DNA of 64,000 bases, taken from NCBI RefSeq assembly GCF_020906515.1, contig NC_085850.1, positions 2,666,001 to 2,730,000 on the forward strand, given 5' to 3'. A model generated the notes under the pieces. It was not told the DNA's origin. It saw only the letters and a program-made list of their open reading frames with translations, and ran no database searches. Shown in pieces: positions 31,361 through 42,500 of this stretch. The DNA comes from Vanrija pseudolonga. Its lineage: Eukaryota > Basidiomycota > Tremellomycetes > Trichosporonales > Trichosporonaceae. Position 1 is the first letter of the stretch. Each line of letters starts with the position of its first letter. The translations under genes were made by a program, and so were the position numbers.

Positions 31361-32462
31361 CTACCCGCGCCCGCCGAACGCAGCACCGACCTTACCCCCC
31401 CACCCGGCCTTCGCCCCAACGGCCAAGAGCCCGTCCTTCGCCTGCTCGAGGTATCCCATGGCGCTAGTCCCGGCGTCGCTGATGGCCGTCATCGGCGAGC
31501 TCGAGCGGCGCGCCGACCCGGCGTCGTACAGCGCGCCTGCGGACGCCGACTTGCCGCGCGGCCCGAGGGACGTGGAGCGCGGCGCGGCGGGGTACGCGCG
31601 CGGCATGTCCATGTCTGCGAGGGCTGTGGCTGTCGTCGTGCCCTGTACGGGTGCTGGTGGGGGGGAGGTGAGCCTTGTCGGGCCTAACGGCGGGGAAGAG
31701 GGCGCGAAGAGGTCTGATGGCGGCGGGGGAGAGATTAAGATCTGGCGTGAGCTAGAATAACGAGCTTAACAGCTCACTTGATGTGAGAGATTGTTTTGGT
31801 CCTGAGCGGTCAGCTTGGTCGGATGAGGCGGACATGGAAGCTACCCACACTCGTGCCGACTAATGGCGGGACATTATCCTTGCGCTCCGCACAAAACGTC
31901 AGCAGCTGCAGCAGGGCGCCAGGCAGCGGATTCGTCGTGGCGCGCTTGACGAAGTGGATCGTGATGAGGTGTTCCTCCCACGGTACGAGGGCCTGGGCGT
32001 GAGCACAGAAAACAACCCCCCTTGGCTGCCTTCACTCACCTCAGTGACCGCAAACCAGCCTTTACGGTTCTTACGCTGGAGGAACACGACGGCGATCTGG
32101 GGGCCGTCAGTGCCGTGCTGCTACGCTCGCTGCCCGGCCTCACCTCGCCCGAGTCCCGCCCCACGTCGATAAACTCGCGCCCAAACTCGTCCACTCTAGC
32201 AGCCACCTCCTTCTCGACGCTGCCCCCGCACGCGACGTGCGTCTCGTTCGTCTCGACCGTCTCGGGCTCGACGGCGTCCAGGAGGCGGTGGAAGAAGACG
32301 GCGTGGAGGAGCGCCGAGAGCACAGGCTTGGCCTGGCTGCGTTCGACTCGCTGCGCGTGTTAGCGGGGCGTGTGACCCCCAAAGGAGGACCGCGAGGCTG
32401 CACTCGCACAGCTCGCTGACCTCGCTGATACCCACCAGCTTGATGTGGTTGACCGCTTCCAT
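31361..32462 (-). CDS. ATG101: Autophagy factor Atg101 (HORMA)
   Basis: Six exons on the minus strand: 32462-32436, 32350-32144, 32096-32040, 31992-31849, 31801-31778 and 31741-31361, giving 279 residues. Family marks follow in order: IKLRVERSQAKPVLSALLHA, VFFHRLLD, EKEVAARVDEF, IAVVFLQRK, WEEHLITIHFV and DNVPPLVGTS-DQNNLSHQ-ILISP, which matches the usual HIPPI...NPFPYQIVI end of the HORMA fold. Atg101 pairs with Atg13 in the Atg1/ULK1 complex in eukaryotes that lack Atg29/Atg31. The fifth exon is only 24 nt and in frame; reading past exon 4 gives a stop, so splicing is required. After the HORMA core there is a Ser/Pro/Ala-rich tail of about 115 residues. The WF finger region is hard to place. 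The first exon codes just nine residues. All splice sites are GT-AG. Confidence 0.87.
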
Positions 32463-32819
32463 GTTATCTTGTTTGTGTCATTGCTGAGTGCTGCGCAGAG
32501 AAGTGGGAGTGTCAGAGTGGAGGTCGTTGGCGGGTCGTCGTGAGATTGTGTTGTGGGGTTTGTGGTGGTGTCACCAGTGACGACACCACTCCGACGGTGG
32601 CAAATGGCTGCTAGTCGGCTATGGCCGTGGCCGCGATCACCAATGCCACTTTCTCAAGTCCACTTGTACTTGCAGCTCGTTCACAATCTCACACGATGCC
32701 ATACCCTCGACACGATCATACAGTGCCGAGGCTACAAACTAGCAATGCGCTTTTTAACTAATGGTACACGATGGATTGCCCACTGGGGCAGTCTATACTT
32801 TGGATTAACTACACACTCT
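32463..32819. other. Intergenic region, ATG101 promoter
   Basis: 357 bp between the 3' end of the Zn2Cys6 gene and the start of ATG101, both minus. Nothing specific is recognised. Confidence 0.4.
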
Positions 32820-34527
32820 CTAGTCTCGCTCCACCTCGTTCATGGCCGACACAAGCCGTGTCATGGCCTGGAACATGAGACCCGCCCTCTGCGTCTCAGC
32901 ACTTGATGGCGGTTGACCACCATCAGGGCTAGCGTTGAGCGCGGCGTTTTGCTGAATCACGTCCTGCGCCTTGCGCTCGAAAGAGTTGAAGATTTCACGA
33001 ATGCTTGCCCGCCATGAGTCCCATGCGACGCCGACAATGTGCTGCTCAATTGCCTCGGAGATGCCCGTGCCCGACAGCCGCGCGCCGTGAATCGTGATCT
33101 GGGCCGAAGGCTGCCCAGCCGCGTTTGGTGGCAATGGCGGGAAGGGATAGGTGAGGATGGTTGTTGTGCGAGACAGCAACGCGAGTTGCGGCAGCGTCTG
33201 TTGTGGCGAGCCAGAGCAGTGCTGGCAGTGTGTGATCGAGTGGAAGAGGCGGAGGGAGCGGGCGAGCGGGGCGAAGATGTACATGCTGAGGGGCGTGTTC
33301 GATCCAGGCTTGGGCTCGAGAGGGTGCTGCGTGAGGAGGGCGAGGATTCTTGGAACGAGGGCAATGTGCTGGCACTGGGCGGGGTACTGCGGCGAGGGGA
33401 TGTTGTTGAGGTTGAGGTCAGCCGTAGGGTCGGGCTGCGGTCCCTCCTCCACAGGCATGGCGTGAGACAGGTCGAGCAGAGCCAGATGGGGGTCGAGTCC
33501 CTGCTGGTCGATGTTCTCCATGCCCTGCTGGTCGGTGCCATCAACAACGTGACCCTCTGCGCCCGTCTGGTCGTGGCCCTGGCCGGCGCCGCTCGACTCG
33601 TTGAGCGAGAAGATGGCGTCACGAAGGGCTGACGTGGTGTGCTGGTCCATCTCAGAGGAGTTGTACGCATCACCCGGGGCGGAGAAATCGTCGGCCCCAA
33701 ACGCATTCGCCGACGCCGGAGGGGCCGAGTTGTAGGGAAGGTTGTGCACAAACGTGCCCAGAGGAAGGTCGGCGAGGTAGCCATCAATCGCAATGGACTC
33801 CAGCATCTGGTCGTCGGTCATTGTCAAGAGATGCTCGTCCTCCTCTTCCTCTGCCAAGCCCAGGTCCATCGCCATGCCCATGGCCATTCTCATGTCGAGG
33901 CCGTCGGTCCCAAGCGTCATGCTGTCGCGCTGGAGTTTGCGCTTCTTGCCGAGACTGCCTAGGCCGCCAAGGCCGTGAGACCTTGCATCGAGCCCCGCAA
34001 GCTTCTGGTCCTTGGGGACTGTCCTCCTCCGTTGCCGTGGAGCGTAGACGCACTGCCAGCCACCCTGAGCGCATCTTGTGCATGCCGGACGGTCGCCGGA
34101 ACACTTCTGCTTGGCGGCATGACACAAGTCGCAAGCTGTGGTGGTTAGCACAATGTGTGTGATGTGACAACAACTCACCTTTCCGGATGGATGGCGGCCG
34201 GCCATACGATGCTCTCGGGGTGGGGTCGATAGCATGCGGGGTGCCTGCCAAACTCAGGCTAAGGTCGAGGTCATGCTCGTGCAGCCCGACCTCATCCTCG
34301 CCCTCGACGGGGATCTCCAAGGCGTGGACATCGACCTCGTCATGTGGCGTCCCATCGTCCTTGTGCGTCTGGCTAAAGTCTGGTTGCTGGAGGTTGTGAT
34401 GGAAGTGGTGTTGTTGGGGTGGCTGGAGGTCGGCCAGGCCGAGCTGGGCAGCGGCAGCGGCCGCGGCGGCGGCAGCCGCGACGGCGTCATTGTCTTGCTG
34501 CTGTTGAGCTGTGAGGGCGTCGTCCAT
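32820..34527 (-). CDS. Zn2Cys6 transcription factor
   Basis: Two exons on the minus strand: 34527-34179 and 34135-32820, giving 554 residues. The 43-nt intron falls just before the zinc cluster, so the join reads SIRK-ACDLCHAAKQKCSG. The cluster is C-x2-C-x6-C-x6-C-x2-C-x6-C, the fungal binuclear Zn2Cys6 type, and is followed by a basic linker (RQRRRTVPKDQK). Upstream, the first ~117 residues hold a polyQ, a 12-residue Ala run and acidic segments. Downstream there is an acidic Met-rich patch (about 180-215), then a C-terminal helical region from about residue 400 (CQHIALVPRILALLTQHPLE, THCQHCSGS) that resembles the regulatory part of AflR-type factors. The C-terminal similarity is weak. Targets are unknown. 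It shares a divergent promoter with CWC24. Confidence 0.85.
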
Positions 34528-35053
34528 CGCTAGCCTTGTTGTTGTTATTGTTGTTGCCCCCGGCGGACACGCGAGGTGGAGGAGGTAATGCGAAGAGCCA
34601 CAACGGCGGAGAGACGGCGGCGAGATGGATGGGGGAGGGGATTTTCTGGCGGCGGCAGCGTGGGTCAGCTCGATACTCTTCCGTCTGCTCCAGCATGCTT
34701 CCGTCCTGGCCGAGGGCATGCTCATAGTAACTTCACAACGCCGTAAAACGCCGGATGTGGCAGACTCACTCTTTGACTTGCAAATGAACCGTTGTGAACG
34801 TCACGAATGGCGTTGAATAGAGTGGATGAAGAGGTTGAAGAGGAAGATGAAGAAGAAGAAGGAGGTGGAATTCTGCATTTTCATTGTTGCCACTGGTGTC
34901 GAGCAGCAGCTCGTTGCTGGCTGGTGATGGCGACAACCGCGCCCTCTGCTGGCTGGCTAGGACGACCGGCGATGCGGCGCCCTTCACTGCTGAGATCGAC
35001 CTTCCATCCCTCGGCCCTCGGCGCCCACGCCCAGGCAGGGATGCAAACAATAC

Positions 35054-35075
35054 CACGTGGTAGATTCATCACGTG
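35054..35075. promoter_or_regulatory. Paired CACGTG sites
   Basis: CACGTG at 35054-35059 and 35070-35075, 16 bp apart; the second sits in ATCACGTGAC, a Cbf1/CDE1-like sequence. They directly precede the AT repeat in the divergent promoter. Confidence 0.45.
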
Positions 35076-35077
35076 AC

Positions 35078-35101
35078 ATATATATATATATATATATATA
35101 T
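35078..35101. repeat. (AT)12 microsatellite
   Basis: Twelve AT units in a row, about 160 bp before the CWC24 start. It may act as an extended TATA-like or nucleosome-poor element; it is also likely to vary in length. Confidence 0.85.
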
Positions 35102-35259
35102 TGCTTGCTGAGTTGCTGAGTCATCGTGGGAGAGTTGCCTTGCTCAGCATGAACCTCGAAGCCTCCATCTTGGAGGCCTCCACAAAAGAGATATATGACA
35201 TCGCTGGCCCTATCTTATCTCAACGACCACAACATCACCAAAACACACCACCTACAACC

Positions 35260-36309
35260 ATGTCAGCACCAGAGGCATCGACATCAGCGGCCCCTGCACC
35301 CGCCGTCATGTTCAAAAAGGGCCCACGGTCACGACCAAACCAGTCACGGCGGCGGGAAGCCACTCCGCCCGCTGACGACGAGGCATCATCTGCCGCCACC
35401 GATGGCGCCGACTCGGCCGTCGTGCGCCCAGCGAAGAAGTCGATCCTCAACCCCCTCGTCCAGGGCACCAAGCGGCGGCGAGCACCTGGCGAGGAGCTCG
35501 GCGGCGGGCTCGACGACTTTGACTTCAAGGCTGAAGGCGGCGGGATCACCCAGGACGAGTTCGCGACGCGCTCGGCTGACTGGGACCTCGAGAGCCTCGA
35601 GAAGAAGGACGACAAGCGCATCAAGCTCAACGAGGACGGCGAGATTGTGCGCGACGACGGCATGTACCACGGCCAGTCGGGGTACCTGTCGACGATCAAC
35701 AAGCGCGCCGACCAGAGTCTGTCGAAGAGCATGCGCACCGGCCCGATCCGCGCGACGGCCAACATTCGCACCATCACCGTCGTCGACTACCAGCCCGACG
35801 TGTGCAAGCCGTACAAGGACACCGGGTTCTGTGGCTACGGCGACTCGTGCAAGTTTATGCACGACCGCGGCGACTACCTCGCTGGCTGGCAGCTCGACAA
35901 GCTCGACCCCGAGGAGGTCAAGGAGATCGAGGCCGAGGAGGAGGAGATGCTGCCGTTTGCGTGTCTTATCTGCAAGCGTGAGTTCACCGAGCCCATCGTC
36001 ACCAAGTGCGGGCACTACTTCTGCCTCGACTGCGCGATGAAGCGGTTCACCAAGAGCCCCAAGTGCTACGCCTGCGGCGCGGCGACGCAGGGCCTGTTCA
36101 ACAAGGCTGAGAAGCTGCTTGCCAGGCTGGCCGCCAAGCGCAAGCGCCGCATGGAGGAGAAGGGCATCGAGGAGGAGGAGGAGGGTGACGGCGGGATTGA
36201 GATTGGCGGTGGCGGCAGTGATGAGGAGGAGGGTGCCGGTGCTGGTGGCGACGAGTCTGAGCCTGAAGGCGGGCGCTGGGAAACCGTGCCGGACAGCGAC
36301 GACGAGTAG
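35260..36309 (+). CDS. CWC24: Pre-mRNA splicing factor Cwc24/RNF113
   Basis: Single exon, 349 residues from the ATG at 35260, which has an A-rich leader (CAACCATG). The N-terminus has VMFKKGPRSRPNQSRRR, typical of the family. A CCCH zinc finger follows (C-KPYKDTGF-C-GYGDS-C-KFM-H, near residues 189-206), then a RING finger (CLICKREF...CGHYFCLDCAMKRF...CYACG, near 235-275). The tail is acidic and disordered. Cwc24 joins the spliceosome at activation and guards the 5' splice site; human RNF113A is the orthologue. An upstream in-frame ATG at 35149 would add 37 residues with no family likeness, so the shorter form is preferred. The C-terminal acidic tail of about 50 residues is longer than in yeast. 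Confidence 0.92.
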   Translation: MSAPEASTSAAPAPAVMFKKGPRSRPNQSRRREATPPADDEASSAATDGADSAVVRPAKKSILNPLVQGTKRRRAPGEELGGGLDDFDFKAEGGGITQDEFATRSADWDLESLEKKDDKRIKLNEDGEIVRDDGMYHGQSGYLSTINKRADQSLSKSMRTGPIRATANIRTITVVDYQPDVCKPYKDTGFCGYGDSCKFMHDRGDYLAGWQLDKLDPEEVKEIEAEEEEMLPFACLICKREFTEPIVTKCGHYFCLDCAMKRFTKSPKCYACGAATQGLFNKAEKLLARLAAKRKRRMEEKGIEEEEEGDGGIEIGGGGSDEEEGAGAGGDESEPEGGRWETVPDSDDE

Positions 36310-36496
36310 ATGGAGGAGAGTAGCATATAGCATTGTACAATAGCATGACACATACAGACAACTATCAATGGTGGACCGGGTTGCAGAGTCGTGGTGGACG
36401 TGCTAACACCTTCGCCCCATGCCCCTACCAACACCCCATGACGCAATCAAATTGGAGGTAGTCTGGGAACTCACGAAGACAACACTGAACTCTGCC

Positions 36497-37592
36497 ATGA
36501 GCGACATGCCCATCCCCAAGATTGTATACGGCACGGCGTGGTGAGCGCTGCGATGCGACAAAGCTGAAGGCCAGGAAAAAGGAGCGCACCGCCGAGCTGG
36601 TGTATCTGGCGCTGAAGGAGGGCTTCCGGGGCATCGACACGGCGTGCCAGCCGAAGGTACCCTCCCTCTGCCTTCACTTCACCTCGCCTTGGGCCCGCTA
36701 ACGCCCCCAGCACTACCAAGAAGACCTAGTCGGCAAAGGCCTCCAGCGCGCCATCTCCGAGAAACTCGTCTCCCGCAACGACGTGTGGCTGCAGACCAAG
36801 TTCACCTCCCTCGACGGGCAGGACCTGACCCGTCCGATCCCTTACCACCGCGATGCGCCGGTGGCAGAGCAGGTACGCCAGAGCGTCGGGGTGAGCTTGG
36901 CGAATCTGGGCGTGGAGCGCATCGATAGTGTCGTGCTGCATTCGCCGTTGCGGCGGCGCGAGGTAAGCGGGCCGGAGGGACGAGGGGCGAAGGAAGGCTA
37001 AGCTGCCGCACCAGGACACGCTCGCGGCCTACCGCGCCCTCGAGGCGTTCGTCGACGCCGGCGCCATCACCTCGCTGGGCGTGTCGAACATCTACGACCC
37101 CGACGAGCTCGCGTGGCTGATTGGTGCCGCGCGCGTGCCGGTCGCATATGTCCAGAACAGGTGGTACGAGGGCAACGGGTGGAACTGGCCCAGTGGGTAG
37201 CCTCGTCGTTACCAGCCTCATCTGACCCACGCCGCAGTCTACGACCTGTGCCAGAAACACGGCATCGCGTACCAGTCCTTCTGGACGCTGAGCGGGTCGC
37301 CGTCGCTCCTCGCGCACCCGTTACTGAAGAAACTGGCGCAGCGGCACAAGGTGACCCCCGAGGCGGCCGTGTATAGGTTGTGCGAGCTGTGAGTTGAGGC
37401 AGCGGAGGAGAGCGTGGGGAGGGGGAGGTAGAGTGCAGACGACTGACCCCGCCCAGCTGGAACATCACTCCGCTGTGCGGCTCGACTAACCCGAAACACA
37501 TGGCACAGGCCCTCGCTGCCGAGCATGCGTTCGGCAAGGACGAGCCAGAGGTCGGCAAGCTCTGGAAGCTGATGCATGGCGAGGAGGACTAG
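36497..37592 (+). CDS. Aldo/keto reductase
   Basis: Six exons: 36497-36540, 36575-36656, 36711-36962, 37015-37192, 37238-37388 and 37457-37592, giving 280 residues. The first intron is 34 nt. Motifs: PKIVYGTAW at the N-terminus, GIDTACQPKHY (Asp and Tyr of the tetrad), LQTKF (Lys), VVLHSP (His), LGVSNIY and PVAYVQNRWYEGNGWN. The family carries out NADPH-linked reduction of carbonyls on a TIM barrel in the cytosol. The DTA-QPKHY spacing is that of a fungal AKR group related to yeast YDL124W-type reductases. The substrate is unknown. No signal peptide is present. It lies tail to tail with the TXNDC9 gene. Splice joins are supported by the frame sum and motif continuity. Confidence 0.87.
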
Positions 37593-37716
37593 GGTGCCAA
37601 GGCGTGCGATTAAATGCAAGTAGTTTACAATGTGTGCAGAGGCGCGGTGCAATGCAGTGCGATGCGTGCGTGTAGCAGGAGCAGGAGCCAGCGGCCTGGC
37701 GGCCACTACTGGCTGC

Positions 37717-38546
37717 TCACCACTCGTCGTCGTCCCCGCCGCGGCTAGCCAACCCGTTCCGAATCCCGACCTTGCCCTTCCTCCTGCTCGCCTTATCGCG
37801 GAACGCGCGCTCGTCGTCCTCGTCCGACTCGTCGTCCGAGCCCGAGCGGCGCGCGCCAGCCGGCAGGAGCGACGCGAGGGTGAGCGAGTCGACCAGCACG
37901 CCTGGTGGGTGAGCTCGTCGTCCGCGCAATAGTAGACACCCACCACTCTGCTTCAGGCGGAACTCGAGCGTCTTGGCCGTGAACGTGTCCGTGTTGCCCA
38001 GGTCCTCGAAGCCGACGAGCCTGGCGGGTGAGTGGCAAGCTGATGTACGCGAACCCACCTGTCCACCTTCTTGCCGTCCACAAACGCATAAACACACGGC
38101 AGGACCTGGATGCTGAACTTGCCCACTAGGAAGGGAATGTCGGCGACTGACACGCGGAGTAAGAGCGTGTGCTTGTACTTTGGTGCGAGTTCCTGGCGGG
38201 TCAGCAGTCAACAACAATCATGCACCCACCGCCAGCCGCTCGTCCATGATCTTGCATTTGGGAAAGTCGGGGTGCATAAAGTGCAGCACGCAGTACTTTT
38301 CCTTGCTGTGGTGCGGGTCAGCAGCAGTCCTAAGCCAGAAACCCACGCCAGACGCTCGACGAGCTCCTTCTCGTCTGTGTAGGTCACCACGCGGCCGTAC
38401 TCTGTCTCCTTGAGGTGCCGGGCGCTCTCGACCGTCGCGCGCAGCTCGGCCATGCGGCGCTCGCGTTCGGCACCCAGGTCGAACGACGCCTCGACCGAAT
38501 CGAGGAGCTCGGCGTCGGAGAGGGTGGGGGATGGGGGCGCGGACAT
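37717..38546 (-). CDS. TXNDC9: TXNDC9/Plp1-like phosducin-family protein
   Basis: Five exons on the minus strand: 38546-38347, 38305-38230, 38192-38059, 38020-37944 and 37901-37717, giving 223 residues. An N-terminal helical part (ERERRMAELRATVESARHL) is followed by a thioredoxin fold with CVLHFMHPDFPKCKIMDERLA, VADIPFLVGKFSIQVLP and LVGFEDLGNTDTF. The CxxC site is reduced to a single Cys (FPKCK), as in TXNDC9. Phosducin-like proteins of this group bind the chaperonin CCT and adjust folding of actin and tubulin. The tail is acidic then basic (DDESDEDDE, SRRKGK). All four introns are 37-42 nt and most begin GTGGGT, a donor form also used elsewhere in the window. It is divergent with the arrestin gene. 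Confidence 0.88.
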
Positions 38547-39520
38547 GATGTGGAGTTGCACCAGCTTTCAGACAGTAAAGACAGTGAAGTCGGGATCGAC
38601 ATCGACACCTCGATCGATCCGACTTCTCGACCTCGCCTTGACGCGTCGCGTCGCGTGGCGCGGTCACGTGCGCGTGGTGGAGGTTCGTGCGGGGTGGCAC
38701 GACACTGAACGGGGGGCGACGATGGCTTTGCCCGACGTGACTCCTGAACTTTGCATCTGTTCTGTTACACGCCGAGCCCGAGGCGGCGGCGTGGCTTGTG
38801 CGGCCATGCTGCGTGCGGCCGACATGCGGACGGCGACGGGGAATGCGAGCTGAAGCGAGGCGAACCGAGCAAGGCGGACTTTTGGGTCGTGCCACTCACT
38901 GCCGCTACAGCACATGGTCGACTGCATTAGTGCGTGCCAGTCACGCCGACGCCAAGCGTCACAGTGGCCCCTCGGCGGTCTTACCAAGCTGTTTGCCAGC
39001 CCAGTTTGCCGATAAGGCTAACTCTCTAGCTGTTATTGTTTCGTGGCGTTGCACCCGGTTGTTTTGTTATTGTTGGTTTTGTTTATGCACGTGGCGGCTA
39101 AACCTAATGTACTAATGTATCCGGGTTCTAATGACATTTCAAATGCTGCGGACACCAGGGGCTAATGCTGGGCATGGCTGGGCCAGGCGCGGAATGACGA
39201 CAGGTGCAGCAGAGAGACTGGCCGGCCGGCCAGCGAGCCGTCTGGGGGCGACACACGCACCCACTTTCGACCACCGACATCCATCGACAATAGCACTCTT
39301 CTTGCAACACCATCTCCTCCTCCTTTCATCTCAACGCGCATCACACTTGCACACTAAGCTGCTGCATCAAAGGCCCGAGACTGCCTGCCTCATTCACACG
39401 ACACTCGACACGACGACGGCAAGATCCCCATCTCCAAGAGACGACGCGACGACGCGACATCTGCCCCCGACAACCCCCCGTCGTACCACCGGCGCGCCGC
39501 CGTCTTGACCTGCACCCATC
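38547..39520. other. Divergent TXNDC9/arrestin promoter region
   Basis: Nearly 1 kb with no supported gene. GTCACGTG with core 38665-38670 lies 120 bp upstream of the TXNDC9 start. The right third is C/A-rich and probably the leader of the arrestin gene. Confidence 0.5.
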
Positions 39521-42500
39521 ATGACAGGCCAGTCCGCGTCCGGCCCAGTACGCCTACTCCTCCGTGCCCCGCCACATCTCCACTTTGTCCAGGGGCATCC
39601 GGGCATCCCCGCCGGCGGCAACCGCGAGGGAGCCCGCATAAAGGGCACTGTTGAGGTTCGCTTGGGCCAGGCGCCGGTCAAGGCCAAATGGTTGCGCGTC
39701 GAGGTGCGCAAGTACGAGACGTCGCCGTCGGGCGCGCCAAGGACGTCGGCATCGGGACAACCGTTCGAACACGTCGGCAAGGTCCACATCTTGTGGAAGC
39801 CGGGCGCCGACAAGGAGTGGGATAACCTCCAGCTGGCCGACTTTTCCTTCATCATCCCCCTGCCGACCGACATACCCCCAAGCGTAAACTTCCCAAAGGG
39901 CGGCAGTGTGCGGTACGAGCTTGTCGCTGCGGTATGCTACAAGGGAAAGGGCGGCCTGTTCAAGAAGGACCCATCGACCCACTCGTCCGTGTCCGAGCCA
40001 TTGACAATAACAAAGTATGAGCTCGCGTCGGCATGGCCAGCCTACAACGTCAACGAGGTCAAGTCCATCTCGGTGCTGAACGGACAAGTTACGATGACGG
40101 TTGATCGACCGAGCCAGGCGTTTGGACCCGGCGACAGGATCTTGCTCAACGCGTCGATAAAGTCCAACCTGCCGACGCCGTTCCGTCTCAGGGGGTTCGA
40201 TATGGGCCTGGTAGAAGTCCTGACCATCTTCCCGCCGCCGATGGACCCGGCCAAGGCAAAGAAGGGCAAGCCGCCCACCCCGCCGACGGTCAAGCGCCAG
40301 ACGATTGGCACAAGCCGCGCAATCTGCAACATCATGGTCGCACAGGGCGGCGGCGACAAGGGCGCGTCCCTCGACCTCCAAATCCCGACCGACAAGCCGC
40401 TTCTGACAGTGAGGAATGCCCGCGAATTCAAGGTCGAGTACGAGCTCGTTGTTGAGGCTGCTTGTGACGGTGCGCCGGGCAAGATCCTGCTTCCTCCGCT
40501 CGAGTGTATCGTCGGCACGTTTGCCAGATCGTCTGCCCAGCAGGCCGTAAGGTGGGTACAAGAACACTTGGATGGCACCTAACAACCTCACAGGGACATT
40601 GGCTTTGTCGAAGGCCTGTGTCCCCGCCCGCCACCTGTGGCCCACTCACAGGCATTGTCCACCTCGTCGGTGCCGTCCAGCCCCTCAGCCAGCAGCCAGG
40701 TGGCCCAACTGTCCGAGGCGACGACCACGAGGGGACACCAAACCAGCGCGTCCCTGTCTGGCCTGGGAAGGCTGGGGCCACCATCTGCACAGCCTGGCCT
40801 GGTGAGCGCACGAGACTTCCGTTTGTCCATGCAGCAGGCACCATCGCCGCAGCCAGGCGGCCAGTTTGCCTCGCGCCCGCCCCCCGGAACAGGGCCAGGT
40901 GACTTGTGGCGAAGGTCGTCCTCTGGTACCACGGCGACGACGACGACAACAGGGACAACTTTTAATGCCACCACTCCTGGATCCGACTTTGGACTGCCGA
41001 ATGACCGCCCATACAACACCCTACCGGCGCACAACAACTATCAGCGCGGCAACGTCGCCTTCCCATCGCCTCAGCCGAACACCAACCGCCCCCATTCGGC
41101 CTACTCCCAAGACTACATGAACGGAGGGCACCGCTCGACATCGCTGACGCGCATCCCCGACGTCACGATCGACGAGAGTGGAGAGGACGCGCTCAGTACT
41201 CGCGAGTCGACGTATGGCCGAGTCGCCCAGTCTGACATTGGCCACGGTCACCTCGAGACCCAGACAAACCGTCTCTCAGATGCTGGCGGCACCTTTGGCC
41301 AGTGGAACGTATCTGCGTACCAGAGTCTGCTTGACTCGGAGATCCGAGGTGGTGCCTCTGGATCCAGCCAGGCATCACCTGCAAGGCTCGGTGCAGGATT
41401 CCCATCGGCTGCGAATGAGAAGCAGCGACTGTACGAGGAGGCACTCGGAAGGGCGGCTTCTGCACAGCAATCGCACGGCGCCACACTCTCCGAGATTGGC
41501 CTCGAGGGCGCCGGTGCCCCGCCAGGCTACTTCCCTCCTACCCAGCGAGAACCCTCTCGCACGACATCCCCAACAGTTTCCATCGACTCTTCAGCCGCGA
41601 CGTCTTCTGCAGCGCCACCAGTACCGCCACCAGCGTTGTCGCTTAGGAGCCCTGGTACGATGAAGCCAGAGTATCTTTCTGCCGCTCAGGAAAAGGAGCA
41701 GCAGCGACAGCGCTTTGAGGCTGCTTCAAACCGCGTGGGTGGAGGGTCCAGCAACAACGCTGGAACGTCGTCGCCCCTGCAGAACGGCACTCCCCAGCGA
41801 GTCTCCTCTCCCCTGGCCGCTTCGTCGAGTGGCGCCCCACAACTGGTGGACGAGCCGATCCCCTACGACGAGATCTATGGCAGCTCTTCTGCCGGTCCGT
41901 CACAAGGTGCCAGGCCGCCCGTGCCAGCCCCCTACAAGTCGGCGACGCAAGAGAAGGACGAGATGCGCACGCGGTACGAGCAGGCTCAGCAGCGTGTCGC
42001 GCACACGCAGGGCACAGCGTCTCCGCAGCAGAGCAGCCCTGCGGCATCGAACAATGGCCACGCTGGGGGCTCCAGCGCGGGACCGTCCAATGGTCATCCT
42101 CCTGCCGCGTACATGTCGGCGGTGGATGAGAAGGAGATGATGCGGAAGCGATACGAGGACGCGACAAACCGCGTTACCGGTGCCGGGCGCCCGACGTCGG
42201 TTGCGGCTGGCCCTAGTACTGGCGGCAGTGCTGGTTCGTCGGCCGCGCTCGCCGCTGCCGCAGTGGGTGCTGCGGCCTTTGCCACGACTGCTGCTGCTGC
42301 TACTCCTCCTGTCGCTTCGACTCCACCTCCGCAGACCCCGGCGGCATACATGTCCGCTGAGGAAGAGAAGGAAATGATGCGCAAGCGTTTCGAGGATGCC
42401 CAGTCGGCTGTCGCGCGTTCTCAAGGTGGAGGAGGATCCGCTGGCCCTAGTGCTGGTTCGTCGACCTCCGCTGGCCCGTCCTGGGCGGCGCCTCCTTCTT

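Larger units (their letters stand above)
34528..35259. other. Divergent Zn2Cys6/CWC24 promoter
   Basis: Contains two CACGTG sites and an (AT) microsatellite, listed separately. An in-frame ATG at 35149 extends the CWC24 frame upstream by 37 codons; this is treated as leader. Confidence 0.5.

Noticed and set aside
32037-32460. Alternative first-exon donor after ISEV for ATG101
   Set aside because: The donor after IKL gives IKLRVERSQAK, which fits the family start; the later donor adds residues with no match.
35149-35259. Upstream in-frame ATG for CWC24
   Set aside because: The added 37 residues show no family likeness and the ATG at 35260 has the better context; it remains possible as a minor start.
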